Source of the DNA: Bradyrhizobium archetypum | Lineage (GTDB): Bacteria > Pseudomonadota > Alphaproteobacteria > Rhizobiales > Xanthobacteraceae | Assembly (NCBI RefSeq): GCF_013114835.1 | Contig: NZ_JAAVLW010000004.1 | Coordinates: 124,001 to 188,000, forward strand | DNA length: 64,000 nt | Direction: 5' to 3' | Part shown: positions 1 to 7,940 of the stretch, piece after piece | How positions within the stretch are numbered: the stretch's first letter is position 1 | Layout of the letters: every line of letters starts with the position of its first letter | Notes under the pieces: model-generated | Database searches by the model: none | Told to the model about the DNA's origin: nothing | What the model saw: the letters and a program-made list of their open reading frames with translations, nothing else | Made by a program: the position numbers and the translations under genes

Positions 1-102
1 TCATCGCCCGCGAATGCGAATGCTGGCGATCCAATATTCCAGAGCCGTCGCGGTTTCATCACTGCTGCCGCGGCATACTGGATACCCCGCTTTCGCGTAT
101 GA
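1..102. repeat. Dispersed palindromic repeat, probably cut by the window edge
   Basis: This degenerate copy matches the element at 41132-41231. Both carry a CCCGCGAA-type left end, a middle with GCCGCGGC, and a right end reading TACTGGAT followed by CCGCTTTCG. It lies downstream of the FAD oxidoreductase gene. The ends are imperfect, so this looks like an old copy. Confidence 0.5.
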
Positions 103-139
103 GGTCGTGTTTGGGTTGCGAGCGCCGAAAAACGGAAAA

Positions 140-1360
140 TCACCGCCGCGCCAGAATATGATCCGCCAGCACGGCGGCGTCGTCGCCGACGCCGGAAAGA
201 AACGAAGAGCTCATTTTCGACAGCCATTGCAGGCCGAGGAAATACAGCCCGGGCACGGCCGAGATGCCGTTGCGGTGGATCGCTTCGCCGCGCGCGTCCA
301 GCACCGGCAGATCGATCCAGCCGAAATCGACGCCATAACCGGTAGCCCAGATGATCGACGTGATGCCTTCCGCGGCCAGGTCGAGGCGGCGGATCGGCGC
401 GGCGATGCACGGCGGCTCGGGCAACGTCACGCGGGCGCCGGCATCTTCGGGCAGTTCCAGCCGCCGCCGTTTGACATATTCATCGACGGTATCGAGGAAC
501 GTGGTGTAGGAGACATCGCCGTCGGCAAGACTCTTGTCGAGCCCCGGCGCGATGTCGATTGCACCATCATGCGCGGCCTCGAGACGTCCGAGCAAGACCA
601 TGCCGCGGGCGGCGAAGTCGCGGAAATCAATGGTGCGGCCGCCATAGGCGCCTGAAATCACCGGGCCGAGGCGTGCGGGCCCGCGCTCCTCCGGCGTGAT
701 CTGGTCGAGCTGCATTTCAGCGAGCCACCAGATCAGGTCGCGGCTGCGGTAGCGGCGCGGCAGGCGGCGGTGCCGTGCGATAGAAAGATAGACGCGCCGG
801 CCCGCCTGCAGCAATTCCTCCGCGATCTGCGCGCCCGACGCGCCGCCGCCGGCTACCAGGACCGCGCCCGGCGGAAGCTGCTCGGGATTCTTGTAGGCCG
901 CGGCGTGGACCTGAAACACAGAAAGCTCGCGCAACACGTCCGGGATAACGCCGCGCTGATAGGGACCGGTGGCGACCACGACATTATCGGCCTCGATGCT
1001 GCCGCCGGTGGTCTCGGCGACGAAGCGCCCGCCGTCGCGCTGCGATAGCCGCGTTACCTCGACGCCGCAGCGGACCGGCGGCTCGACGAACGCGGCATAA
1101 TCCTCGATGTATCGGATGATGGTGTCGGTATCTGAAAAGGCATCGGGATCGCTGTGCGGAAACGGAAAGTCCGGCAGCCGCACCGACCAGTTCGGAAACT
1201 GGAATTTCAATCCGTCCCAGCGTTCGCTGCGCCAGCGTTCGGCGATCCGGTGGCGCTCAAGCACCAGATGCGGCAGTCCGCGCTGCTTGAGGCGATGGCT
1301 CATCACGAGGCCGGCCTGGCCACCGCCGATCACGAGTGTTTGCGTTATTTCATCCGGCAT
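140..1360 (-). CDS. FAD/NAD(P)-binding oxidoreductase, flavin monooxygenase-like
   Basis: The 406-residue protein has two Rossmann dinucleotide-binding motifs, GGGQAG at residues 12-17 (FAD) and GGGASG at 171-176 (NADPH). An ATGPY motif lies near 130 and an ATGYG motif near 340. That layout is typical of single-component flavin-containing monooxygenases and CzcO-like oxidoreductases, which oxidise small organic or sulfur/nitrogen substrates in the cytosol. The substrate cannot be read from sequence. The ATG at 1360 lies inside the last codons of the upstream LysR gene (11-base overlap), so the two are probably co-transcribed and translationally coupled. AGGGG sits upstream of the start. Confident on fold, unsure of substrate. 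Confidence 0.85.
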   Translation of the reverse strand: MPDEITQTLVIGGGQAGLVMSHRLKQRGLPHLVLERHRIAERWRSERWDGLKFQFPNWSVRLPDFPFPHSDPDAFSDTDTIIRYIEDYAAFVEPPVRCGVEVTRLSQRDGGRFVAETTGGSIEADNVVVATGPYQRGVIPDVLRELSVFQVHAAAYKNPEQLPPGAVLVAGGGASGAQIAEELLQAGRRVYLSIARHRRLPRRYRSRDLIWWLAEMQLDQITPEERGPARLGPVISGAYGGRTIDFRDFAARGMVLLGRLEAAHDGAIDIAPGLDKSLADGDVSYTTFLDTVDEYVKRRRLELPEDAGARVTLPEPPCIAAPIRRLDLAAEGITSIIWATGYGVDFGWIDLPVLDARGEAIHRNGISAVPGLYFLGLQWLSKMSSSFLSGVGDDAAVLADHILARR

Positions 1361-2255
1361 GTCTGTGGCCCCTGCGGTGCGTGGCGGGTTCTGCCGCCGC
1401 GCGAATGATCCAGCGCCGGAACGCGGCGAAATCGCGCTGCCCCGTACTGAAGCCGCGATAGACCAGATACCAGCGCATGCCTTTCGGCACGCTTAACGCA
1501 AATGGCGCGACCAGCCGGCCGGCGGCGAGGTCGTCGTCGATATAGGGCCGGATGCCCATGGCAATGCCGAGGCCGTCGACCGCGGCCTGCAACGCCTGGC
1601 CGTAAAATTCGAACTCCGTTCCGCGCGCGGTGATGCGGGCGGCGCCGGCGGCCTCGAGCCATGCCGGCCAGTCATCGGGCGAATGCGCCACCCGCAGCAG
1701 GGCAGGTCCCTTGAGGTCGGCCGGACGCTTGAGTGCGTTCGCCAGGCGCGGCGCGCACACCGGCAGCAAATCGGCAGCGAACAGCGGCTCAGCGATCAGG
1801 CCGGGCCATTCGCCGTCGCCGAGCTTGATGCCGCAGCTCCAGTCCTCGCCGAACGGCACCGCGGCGCCGCCGGTGGTGATGCGAACGTCGATGTCGGGCT
1901 CCTCTTTGCGGAAATCCGCCAGACGCGGGATCAGCCACTTCATCGCAAAGGTCGGACCGACGCCGATGGTCAGCACGCGGACGCTGGCAGGCGCGGTGAC
2001 CTGCGCCGTCAGGCTCGCCAGCGCATCGAAGATCGGGGTCAGCCCGCTTTGGTAGGCGCGGCCCGCCGCCGTGGTGACGAGGCGGTTGGCCTTGCGCTCG
2101 AACAGGGCCACGCCGAGCCGCTCTTCCAAAAGATGCACCATCCGGCTGACGGCGGCGGCCGACACGTTGAGTTCGGAGCCGGCGGCAGCGAAGCTGCCGG
2201 TGCGCGCCGCGGCCTCGAACGCCTTGATGCCATTGAGAAAGAGCAGCCGCCGCAC
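1350..2255 (-). CDS. LysR-family transcriptional regulator (GcvA-like)
   Basis: The 301-residue protein has an N-terminal winged helix-turn-helix (about residues 5-62, with the FEAAARTGSFAAAGSEL and LEERLGVALFER signatures) and a LysR substrate-binding domain (about 90-295). The N-terminus NGIKAFEAAARTGSF resembles the GcvA subgroup. The start is a GTG with GAGGG five bases upstream; the overlapping ATG is out of frame. It overlaps the FAD oxidoreductase gene by 11 bases and diverges from the TauE/SafE permease gene across 196 bp. Control of either neighbour is plausible but inferred. Confidence 0.9.
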   Translation of the reverse strand: MRRLLFLNGIKAFEAAARTGSFAAAGSELNVSAAAVSRMVHLLEERLGVALFERKANRLVTTAAGRAYQSGLTPIFDALASLTAQVTAPASVRVLTIGVGPTFAMKWLIPRLADFRKEEPDIDVRITTGGAAVPFGEDWSCGIKLGDGEWPGLIAEPLFAADLLPVCAPRLANALKRPADLKGPALLRVAHSPDDWPAWLEAAGAARITARGTEFEFYGQALQAAVDGLGIAMGIRPYIDDDLAAGRLVAPFALSVPKGMRWYLVYRGFSTGQRDFAAFRRWIIRAAAEPATHRRGHRHAG

Positions 2256-2371
2256 ATGACCCTCAGGAAAACTGATGCCAGGGCAAGATAACTCGGTTTG
2301 CCTATGTGCGGCAAGCGAGGCACAAGAATGGGTGTGGTTTCAGGTTGAAGCGGTGCCGGGTTGTTCAACCT

Positions 2372-2402
2372 GTCCCCGCTCTTCGCGGGGAGAGGAAGCA
2401 GG
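2372..2402. repeat. Short CTC/GAG hairpin repeat
   Basis: CCCCGC and GCGGGG form a stem around CTCTTC, flanked by TGT and AGAGGAAGC. The same CCTGTCCCCGC..GCGGGGAGAGG pattern recurs at 9185-9224, 25451-25483 and 44287-44420. It sits between the divergent LysR and TauE genes, in the 5' leader of the permease. Confidence 0.55.
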
Positions 2403-2451
2403 GGCAGCGCCGCCCGCGTTTCAACTGAGCGCTTGCGCAAGGAGACTTTTC

Positions 2452-3213
2452 GTGACGCCGCTGGTGATTGCAGCCCTTGGTGCCTTGATGGTCGCGACGG
2501 CGTTCCTGTCGGGGCTGTTCGGCATGGCCGGCGGGATGATCCTGATCGGCGTGCTGCTGATGCTGATGCCGCTGCCGACCGCGATGGTGCTGCACGCGAT
2601 CACGCAGATGGCGTCGAACGGCTGGCGCGCGTTCCTGTGGCGCGCGCATATCCGCTGGCGGCCGGTGTTCGTCTATCTGATCGGCTGCGGGCTGGCGCTC
2701 GGGGTCTGGTCACTCACCCGCTACGTGCCGGACAAGCCGATTGCATTGCTGCTGCTCGGGGTGACGCCGTTCATGGCGCGGCTGATGCCGAAGAACCTCA
2801 AGCCGAACCCGGACAGCATCTGGCAGGGCTCCTTCTATGGCTTCATCTGCATGGGGCTGATGCTGATGACCGGCGTGTCCGGCCCCTTGATGGACACCTT
2901 CTTTCTCGGCGGCAATTTCGGACGCCGCGAGGTGGTCGCCACCAAAGCGACTTGTCAGGTCGCGAGCCATCTGACCAAGCTGATCTATTTCGGCGGCATC
3001 ATCGACCAGGCCGCCACGCTCGATCCGGTGCTCGCCGCGGTTGCGATCGCAGCCTCGATGCTCGGCACCACGGTGGCGCGACGGATACTTGAGGCGATGA
3101 GCGACGCGCAGTTTCGTACCTGGGCGCACCGGCTGATTACGACGGTGGCGGGCTACTACATTCTTTATGGAAGCTGGCTGCTGGCGACGCGCGCGAGCGC
3201 GCTGGCGTTCTGA
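2452..3213 (+). CDS. Sulfite exporter TauE/SafE family permease
   Basis: This integral membrane protein of about 253 residues has roughly seven to eight hydrophobic segments. The N-terminal pattern FLSGLFGMAGGMILIGVLL is the TauE/SafE (former DUF81) signature, and a related segment (LMTGVSGPLMDTFFLGG) follows in the second half, reflecting the internal duplication of the family. Members export sulfite, sulfoacetate or other organic anions across the inner membrane; the substrate here is unknown. I chose the GTG at 2452 because AAGGAG lies seven bases upstream and the hydrophobic N-terminus starts there. A longer in-frame ATG at 2275 would add about 59 polar residues and run through a hairpin repeat. 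Confidence 0.85.
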   Translation: MTPLVIAALGALMVATAFLSGLFGMAGGMILIGVLLMLMPLPTAMVLHAITQMASNGWRAFLWRAHIRWRPVFVYLIGCGLALGVWSLTRYVPDKPIALLLLGVTPFMARLMPKNLKPNPDSIWQGSFYGFICMGLMLMTGVSGPLMDTFFLGGNFGRREVVATKATCQVASHLTKLIYFGGIIDQAATLDPVLAAVAIAASMLGTTVARRILEAMSDAQFRTWAHRLITTVAGYYILYGSWLLATRASALAF

Positions 3214-3242
3214 GTTGCGCCGCTTCTGATCGGGAGGCGCTG

Positions 3243-3476
3243 ATGAGCGAGACGACAGATCCCCTGGTCCTCGACCTCGTTGAGTGGATCGCGCGCGAGC
3301 CCAGACTCTATTCCGAGGTGATCGAGACCTGGCGCACTTCATGCCCGCGGCTGACGATCTGGGAAGATGCCATCGACCGCGGCTATGTCGCGCGCCAGCC
3401 GGCGACGGATGGCGTGCGCGTGGCGGTCACCGAAAGCGGCGCCCAGTTCCTGCGTGAGCACGGCCGCAGCGATTAG
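3243..3476 (+). CDS. Small conserved hypothetical protein (winged-helix-like)
   Basis: This is a 77-residue cytosolic protein with no signal peptide or membrane segment. A strong GGGAGG sits five bases before the ATG and the gene starts 29 bases after the permease stop, so the two probably share a transcript. The pattern of helices around LVEWIARE, YSEVIETWRTSC and WEDAIDRGYVAR, followed by a strand-rich VRVAVTESGAQFL, resembles a small winged-helix domain as in MarR-type proteins. No specific function is claimed. Confidence 0.7.
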   Translation: MSETTDPLVLDLVEWIAREPRLYSEVIETWRTSCPRLTIWEDAIDRGYVARQPATDGVRVAVTESGAQFLREHGRSD

Positions 3477-3605
3477 TCCGCCTCCATCACATTCGCGCGC
3501 GCACCTGCCAGCACCGATTGACTTTCCGCCTGCTATCCGCCCAAATTCATGCAGTCGCATCTTTCTTGCGAAAACAAGAAATCAACGCACAGCAAGGATC
3601 GCCCG

Positions 3606-4313
3606 ATGATCGATCTTCACTACTGGACCACGCCGAACGGCCACAAGATCACGATGTTCCTCGAGGAGACCGGGCTGCCTTACAAGATCTTCCCGGTGAA
3701 CATCGGCAAGGGCGAGCAGTTCAAGCAGGAGTTTCTGGCGATTGCGCCCAACAACCGGATCCCCGCGATGGTCGATCATGAGCCGAAGGGCGGCGGCAAG
3801 CCGATCTCGATCTTCGAATCCGGCGCGATGCTGCTCTATCTCGCCGAGAAGACCGGCAAGTTCCTGCCCTCCGATCTCTACGGCCGCTATGACGTGATCC
3901 AGTGGACGTTCTGGCAGATGGGCAATCTCGGCCCGATGGCGGGGCAGAACCACCACTTCTCCAACTATGCCCAGGACAAGATCAAATACGCCATCGACCG
4001 CTACGTGAACGAGACCAACCGCCTCTACGGCGTGCTCAACAAGCGCCTTGCGGACCGCGCGTTCATCGCCGGCGACTATTCGATCGCCGACATGGCGAGC
4101 TATCCCTGGATCGTGCCGTACAAGAACCAGAGCCAGAACATCGACGATTTCCCGCATCTGAAGCGCTGGCTGGAAACCATCCGCGCGCGGCCGGCCACCG
4201 AGCGCGCCTATGCCAGGGCCAAAGAGGTCAATCCGAATTTCGGCCAGCCGGTGAACCGCACCGAGGAGGAGCGCCGAATTCTGTTCGGCCAGACCGCGGC
4301 GGTGGTGCGGTAG
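3606..4313 (+). CDS. Glutathione S-transferase, YfcG/YghU-like
   Basis: This 235-residue cytosolic protein has an N-terminal thioredoxin-fold domain (about 1-85; YWTTPNGHKITMFLEE, then NNRIPAM and the FESGAMLLYLAEK glutathione-binding stretch) and an all-helical C-terminal domain with the N-capping motif FIAGDYSIADMASYPW. The TPNGxK start is characteristic of the Nu/YfcG subgroup, whose members reduce disulfides of small molecules using glutathione. I start at 3606, where MIDLHYW matches the family N-terminus; an upstream in-frame ATG at 3549 adds a polar 19-residue extension. It seems to be a single-gene unit. Two further GSTs in the window (16644-17297 and 34687-35277) belong to a different subgroup. 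Confidence 0.9.
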   Translation: MIDLHYWTTPNGHKITMFLEETGLPYKIFPVNIGKGEQFKQEFLAIAPNNRIPAMVDHEPKGGGKPISIFESGAMLLYLAEKTGKFLPSDLYGRYDVIQWTFWQMGNLGPMAGQNHHFSNYAQDKIKYAIDRYVNETNRLYGVLNKRLADRAFIAGDYSIADMASYPWIVPYKNQSQNIDDFPHLKRWLETIRARPATERAYARAKEVNPNFGQPVNRTEEERRILFGQTAAVVR

Positions 4314-4338
4314 GCAGGCTGGCGCGGCGAACTCATCT

Positions 4339-4410
4339 CGTCATATGCGGGCTTGCCCCCGTATCCATCTTCTAGAAGGATGGATTGCCGGGTCGAGCCC
4401 GGCAATGACG
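4339..4410. repeat. Dispersed inverted repeat
   Basis: The element begins CGTCAT and ends AATGACG. An internal pair GTATCCATC/GATGGATTG surrounds TTCTAGAAG, and a second stem GCCGGGTCGAGCCCGGC lies in the right half. It sits between the convergent GST and HD-domain genes, a position where such elements often double as bidirectional terminators. Confidence 0.6.
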
Positions 4411-4471
4411 ACATGCTATCACAGGCGGAAGGCGCTTGGCTCGCGCGCAGCGGCATCGGAAGCCGCCACTA

Positions 4472-5320
4472 TTACGGCTGCGGGCCGGACAGGTTCATTT
4501 CGCGCTCGGCCCGGAAAACGTTGCTGTGCAGGTTTGCGATCCATTGCCGTCCGCTCGACGTGACGTTGAGGTAGCGTATTGCCGTCTGAATTTGCGGCGC
4601 GACGTTGTTCCAATAGAACTGCGGATATTTGTAAACAACGTCTGCCGGCGTCTCGTAGCCGAGGGTCTTGTTCATACCGACTTCTTCAAATTCGTAGAAC
4701 AGGGCATTCGATTTTTTGAGGTAGTTGGGGTCGCCGAGTTGCCCGATGAGGTCGGCCGCGCGCAGCAACAGGCCCTCTTCTTCGGTCAGCTCGTCATTCG
4801 ACGATGATGCAGCATACGGAAATCGCGTATACTCGATCGCCCGGGCGATCCGGCTCGCATCAACTTCTTCGGCGGCGTCGAACCGCTCGAACACAAACAG
4901 CTTCGAGCGGTCAACATGATAGGGTCCCAGCGCAGCATCGGATGAACCTCGCGCCAGGCGAATGGTTCGGCCGCTGAGATCTGCGACATAGGAATCCCCA
5001 TCATCTCCCTGGACAATTCCACGAACGAATCCAATGTCGTGGGTGAGGCACGCCAGGATGAAATTGGCGTAGTCATCCGCCGTCATCGACCGCAGCATCG
5101 CCCGACCCATGAGAATGTCGTGCCCGGCAAGGGTTACGAGCATGGTGTGTTCGATGTTGTGATACAGGGCGTCGCTGTTGCCGATGCATTCCAATGTGAG
5201 CCTGGCTGCATAGGGGAGAAATTCAGCTAGCCGGGCGTGGGAGGATCCAAACCGGCTTTTGGTGTCCGACGCCAAAAACGACCCCAAGGCTTGCGCCACC
5301 AGTTCCGGGATTGTGATCAT
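4472..5320 (-). CDS. HD-domain metal-dependent phosphohydrolase with a PDE-like YHN motif
   Basis: The 282-residue soluble protein carries YHNIEH at 53-58 and LTHDIG with the HD pair at 94-95, followed by helices ending in LLRAADLIGQLGDPNYL. The HD superfamily hydrolyses phosphomonoesters or cyclic nucleotides using a His/Asp metal site. The spacing YHNxxH..V and then HDIG is like that of class I cyclic nucleotide phosphodiesterases, an unusual and suggestive match. It stands alone between a GST gene and a 361-bp gene-poor stretch, so context gives no substrate. The ATG at 5320 is preceded by only a weak ribosome-binding site. Cyclic-nucleotide cleavage is an inference. Confidence 0.75.
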   Translation of the reverse strand: MITIPELVAQALGSFLASDTKSRFGSSHARLAEFLPYAARLTLECIGNSDALYHNIEHTMLVTLAGHDILMGRAMLRSMTADDYANFILACLTHDIGFVRGIVQGDDGDSYVADLSGRTIRLARGSSDAALGPYHVDRSKLFVFERFDAAEEVDASRIARAIEYTRFPYAASSSNDELTEEEGLLLRAADLIGQLGDPNYLKKSNALFYEFEEVGMNKTLGYETPADVVYKYPQFYWNNVAPQIQTAIRYLNVTSSGRQWIANLHSNVFRAEREMNLSGPQP

Positions 5321-5681
5321 CTGAGCACCGCCTCATCTGCGAGGTCGGCCACATGATAGCACATTGCCGTTCTTTCCGGTGGCAAATATCTGCTCGCACC
5401 AGCAGAGGTGAGCCAACTTCTGTATCCGGCACACTCGTGCCCGCTGATCGGCCGTGCGCCGGATGCTCTCCGGCGTGCCTCTCTCCGGAGAGCCGGCCAG
5501 GCGGCTTACCGCGCGTTGGGTATGATGACGTTCGTCGGACGCAAATCAGCAGGCAATGATTGCTGCTGCGTCCGCGCTATCGCCGAGGCTGTAAATTAGT
5601 TCTATCCGATAACGATGTTAGCTGTGACGTAAAATGAAGGCGTAAGCTGATTCCCTTGGTGGCCGTTAGGGGAGACGCGTC
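5321..5681. other. Gene-poor intergenic stretch
   Basis: These 361 bases separate the HD-domain gene from the small protein at 5682. I see no supported ORF, RNA gene or strong repeat. A small stem (CTCTCCGGAGAG) occurs near 5482. The last 100 bases are AT-richer and probably hold the promoter of the next gene, which has GGGGAG just before its ATG. Confidence 0.4.
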
Positions 5682-5915
5682 ATGACCGATCTTGAAGCCA
5701 GGTTGGAGCGGTTTGAGACTCTCGCTGCCGAATGCGAACTGATCAGCAAGTTGACGGTGCATGGGGCAAAGCGCGAGCTATATTCGCGCCTCGGCGTGCA
5801 TTACCGCGAACTGGCGGACGACATGCGGACGGTGATCGCATTGTCAGCAGCGAATACCACGCCTGCCGTCAATGGCCGCGATAGACCGGCGGCCGGCGCG
5901 CAATCCACGCATTGA
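5682..5915 (+). CDS. Small hypothetical helical protein
   Basis: This is a 77-residue protein with GGGGAG positioned seven bases upstream of the ATG. The first 52 residues are strongly helical and charged (DLEARLERFETLAAECEL, then LYSRLGVHYRELADDM). The C-terminal 25 residues are polar and probably disordered. It has no signal peptide, membrane segment or known catalytic motif. Similar short helical proteins are common in Bradyrhizobium genomes, but I cannot name a family with a function. Confidence 0.6.
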   Translation: MTDLEARLERFETLAAECELISKLTVHGAKRELYSRLGVHYRELADDMRTVIALSAANTTPAVNGRDRPAAGAQSTH

Positions 5916-5917
5916 TG

Positions 5918-6060
5918 CCTTCGTCAAGGCCGGCGGATCTCCCGCGAGCAGGATGATTACGCCGTCGTCGGTATAGCCATGAGCGTGCGCGGCGACCAGC
6001 TATTGAAACAAACCCGATCGGTGTTGAAGTGCCGTCCATATCGAGCAGGACGGCACCGAC
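5918..6060 (-). other. Possible decayed coding remnants
   Basis: On the minus strand two short stretches look protein-like but are interrupted. One reads GAVLLDMDGT (6029-6060), like the N-terminus of HAD hydrolases. The other reads DEGINAWIARRPPVYRGH before a stop (from about 5933 down to 5878), like the C-terminus of enoyl-CoA hydratases. They share a frame but the stretch between them does not fit either family. Chance similarity is quite possible. Confidence 0.2.
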
Positions 6061-6074
6061 GTTCCAATTGCGGC

Positions 6075-6287
6075 TCAGGCTGCCCCCGCGCGCTGCATTG
6101 CGAGTTTGCGCAGGCAATCCGGGCAGAGGCAATCGTTGCCGTCCACCGGCAGCGGCATCCGGAACGCCTCGTCATTGCACCAGCAGGGGCCGGACAGGTT
6201 GCAGCCGAATTCGGTGCCGCAAGCTTCGCAGGCGAGCCGGCGCGAGGACTGATTTTTCAAACGATTTGTCATCAATGAGGGCCGCAT
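6075..6287 (-). CDS. Cysteine-rich CWC-type small protein
   Basis: This protein of up to 70 residues has seven cysteines. They are spaced as in the cysteine-rich CWC family: CEACGTEFGC, then CWCNDE, then CLCPDCL. These are putative zinc- or metal-binding knuckles in small soluble proteins of unknown function. Two ATGs are possible, at 6287 and 6272. Neither has a strong ribosome-binding site, and the shorter form begins MTNRLKNQ directly before the Cys motifs. It is divergent from the DUF1800 gene. Confidence 0.7.
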   Translation of the reverse strand: MRPSLMTNRLKNQSSRRLACEACGTEFGCNLSGPCWCNDEAFRMPLPVDGNDCLCPDCLRKLAMQRAGAA

Positions 6288-6372
6288 CCTGACGCCGAAT
6301 TAATCCCGGGCTCACACCGAGGCGCGTTATACTCCGCCACTATACGCCCGGAAAAAACGCAAGGGAAATCCG

Positions 6373-7935
6373 ATGGCCCGCGATTCGCAAGCCGCCCTTG
6401 TCGCGCTCAATCGCTTCGGTTTCGGTGCGCGCGGCGGGGCGTCCGGCGATTTTCTCAACGCCGCATCCGATCCGCGCGGTTTCGTCAAGGCGGATCTTGG
6501 CCGTCCCAATGGCGCGCTGCTCGAAGTGCCGGGGTTGCAGTCGACGCCGGCGCTCGGCAAGGCGGCGTTCGACTACCAGTTCGAGGTGCAGCGGGCGCGC
6601 GATGCAGCGGCCAAATCCGCCGCGCCGCCTGCCGCAGGTGAAGGCGCAACGCCGCCACCGGAGGCAAAGGGCCAGCGGCGAAACCTTTCGCTGAGCAGCA
6701 TCGCGATGGAGATGGCGCCGAAGGAGACGCCCGCGAAACCACCGGAAGCTGCAACGGCGCCGCCTGCCGAGACGATGCAGCCCAACACACCAAAGCCGTC
6801 GCCGCCGCGGCCGGCAGAGCTCAACATCATCCAGAAAACCTTTCGCGCCGAGGCACTGGCGCGGCTGCAGCGCGCCGTGATCACCGACAGCGGATTTGTC
6901 GAGCGGCTGGTGGTGTTCTGGTCGAATCATTTCTGCATTTCCGCCGGCAAGGGCGGGCTGGCGCAGATGTGGGCCGGTTCGTTCGAGCGCGAGGCGATCC
7001 GGCCTCATGTGCTGGGACGCTTCGGCGACATGCTGAAGGCGGTCGAGCAGCATCCGGCGATGCTGTTCTTCCTCGACAACCAGCAATCGCTGGGTCCGGA
7101 CTCGCGCGCCGGGAAGAATCGCAACCGCGGACTGAACGAAAATCTCGCCCGCGAAATTCTCGAGCTGCATACGCTCGGTGTCGGCGGCGGCTATTCGCAG
7201 GAGGACGTCACGGCGCTGGCGAACGTCATCACCGGCTGGACCTACGCCGGAAGGCAGGGCCAACTCGGCGCGCCCGGCACCTTCGTGTTCAACGCCAATG
7301 CGCACCAGCCGGGCGCACAGCGGGTGATGGGAAAGATCTATGACGCCGCCCACGTGACGCAGGGCGAGGCGGTGCTGGCGGATCTCGCGCGTCACTCGTC
7401 GACCGCGAAATTCATCGCGGGAAAATTCGCGCGCCATTTTGTGTCCGACGATCCGCCACAGGCATTGGTGGCGCAGCTGGCCGATGTCTTCACGACAACC
7501 GACGGCGATCTCAAGGCGCTGGCTGTGGCGCTCGTCGACTCCGACGAGGCCTGGAAGGCGCCACTTTCCAAGATGCGTTCGCCCTACGAATTCCTGATCG
7601 CGGCCGGCCGCCTGCTGGCGCAGATTCCGAACAATCCGAGCCTCTATCTCGGCGGCCTGAGGACGCTCGGCCAGCCACTATGGTCGCCGGCCGGGCCGAA
7701 CGGCTTTCCCGACAGCAACGCCGCGTGGCTGGCGCCGGAGGGCATGAAGCTGCGCCTCGATATCTCCACCCAGATTGCGTCACGGCTCGCCGAGGGCGTC
7801 GATCCGCGCGACCTGCTCGAACTCGCCGTCGGCGACACGGCCTCGGTGGAGACGCGGCGGACCGTCGAGCGCGCGGAATCACGGCAGCAGGCGCTGACGC
7901 TGTTATTGATGTCGCCGGAATTCCAGAGGAGATGA
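6373..7935 (+). CDS. DUF1800 domain protein
   Basis: This 520-residue protein starts with ALVALNRFGFGARGG and contains VERLVVFWSNHFCIS, NENLAREILELHTLG and NVITGWTYAG, all hallmarks of DUF1800. A Pro/Ala-rich, probably disordered insertion covers about residues 78-155. DUF1800 proteins have no assigned biochemical activity and nearly always sit beside a DUF1501 protein, as here; the stop codon (TGA at 7933-7935) overlaps the ribosome-binding region of the DUF1501 gene. No Sec or Tat signal is visible on this partner. Both are therefore expected to work together, with the DUF1501 partner exported. Confidence 0.9.
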   Translation: MARDSQAALVALNRFGFGARGGASGDFLNAASDPRGFVKADLGRPNGALLEVPGLQSTPALGKAAFDYQFEVQRARDAAAKSAAPPAAGEGATPPPEAKGQRRNLSLSSIAMEMAPKETPAKPPEAATAPPAETMQPNTPKPSPPRPAELNIIQKTFRAEALARLQRAVITDSGFVERLVVFWSNHFCISAGKGGLAQMWAGSFEREAIRPHVLGRFGDMLKAVEQHPAMLFFLDNQQSLGPDSRAGKNRNRGLNENLAREILELHTLGVGGGYSQEDVTALANVITGWTYAGRQGQLGAPGTFVFNANAHQPGAQRVMGKIYDAAHVTQGEAVLADLARHSSTAKFIAGKFARHFVSDDPPQALVAQLADVFTTTDGDLKALAVALVDSDEAWKAPLSKMRSPYEFLIAAGRLLAQIPNNPSLYLGGLRTLGQPLWSPAGPNGFPDSNAAWLAPEGMKLRLDISTQIASRLAEGVDPRDLLELAVGDTASVETRRTVERAESRQQALTLLLMSPEFQRR

Positions 7936-7940
7936 CATCC

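Noticed and set aside
140..1496. Plus-strand open frames across the FAD oxidoreductase gene
   Set aside because: Arg/Ala-rich translations antisense to a well-supported gene with no recognisable domain.
4339..4410. Treating the palindromic repeats as insertion sequences
   Set aside because: They are under 160 bp, encode nothing and lack a clear target duplication; REP- or MITE-like repeats are a safer description.
5353..5599. Short open frames in the 5.3-5.7 kb gap
   Set aside because: No ribosome-binding sites, no family match, and composition like shadow frames.
7680..7940. In-frame upstream extension of the DUF1501 gene
   Set aside because: It overlaps the well-supported DUF1800 gene in another frame, is Arg-rich as expected for high-GC shadow frames, and has no ribosome-binding site before it.
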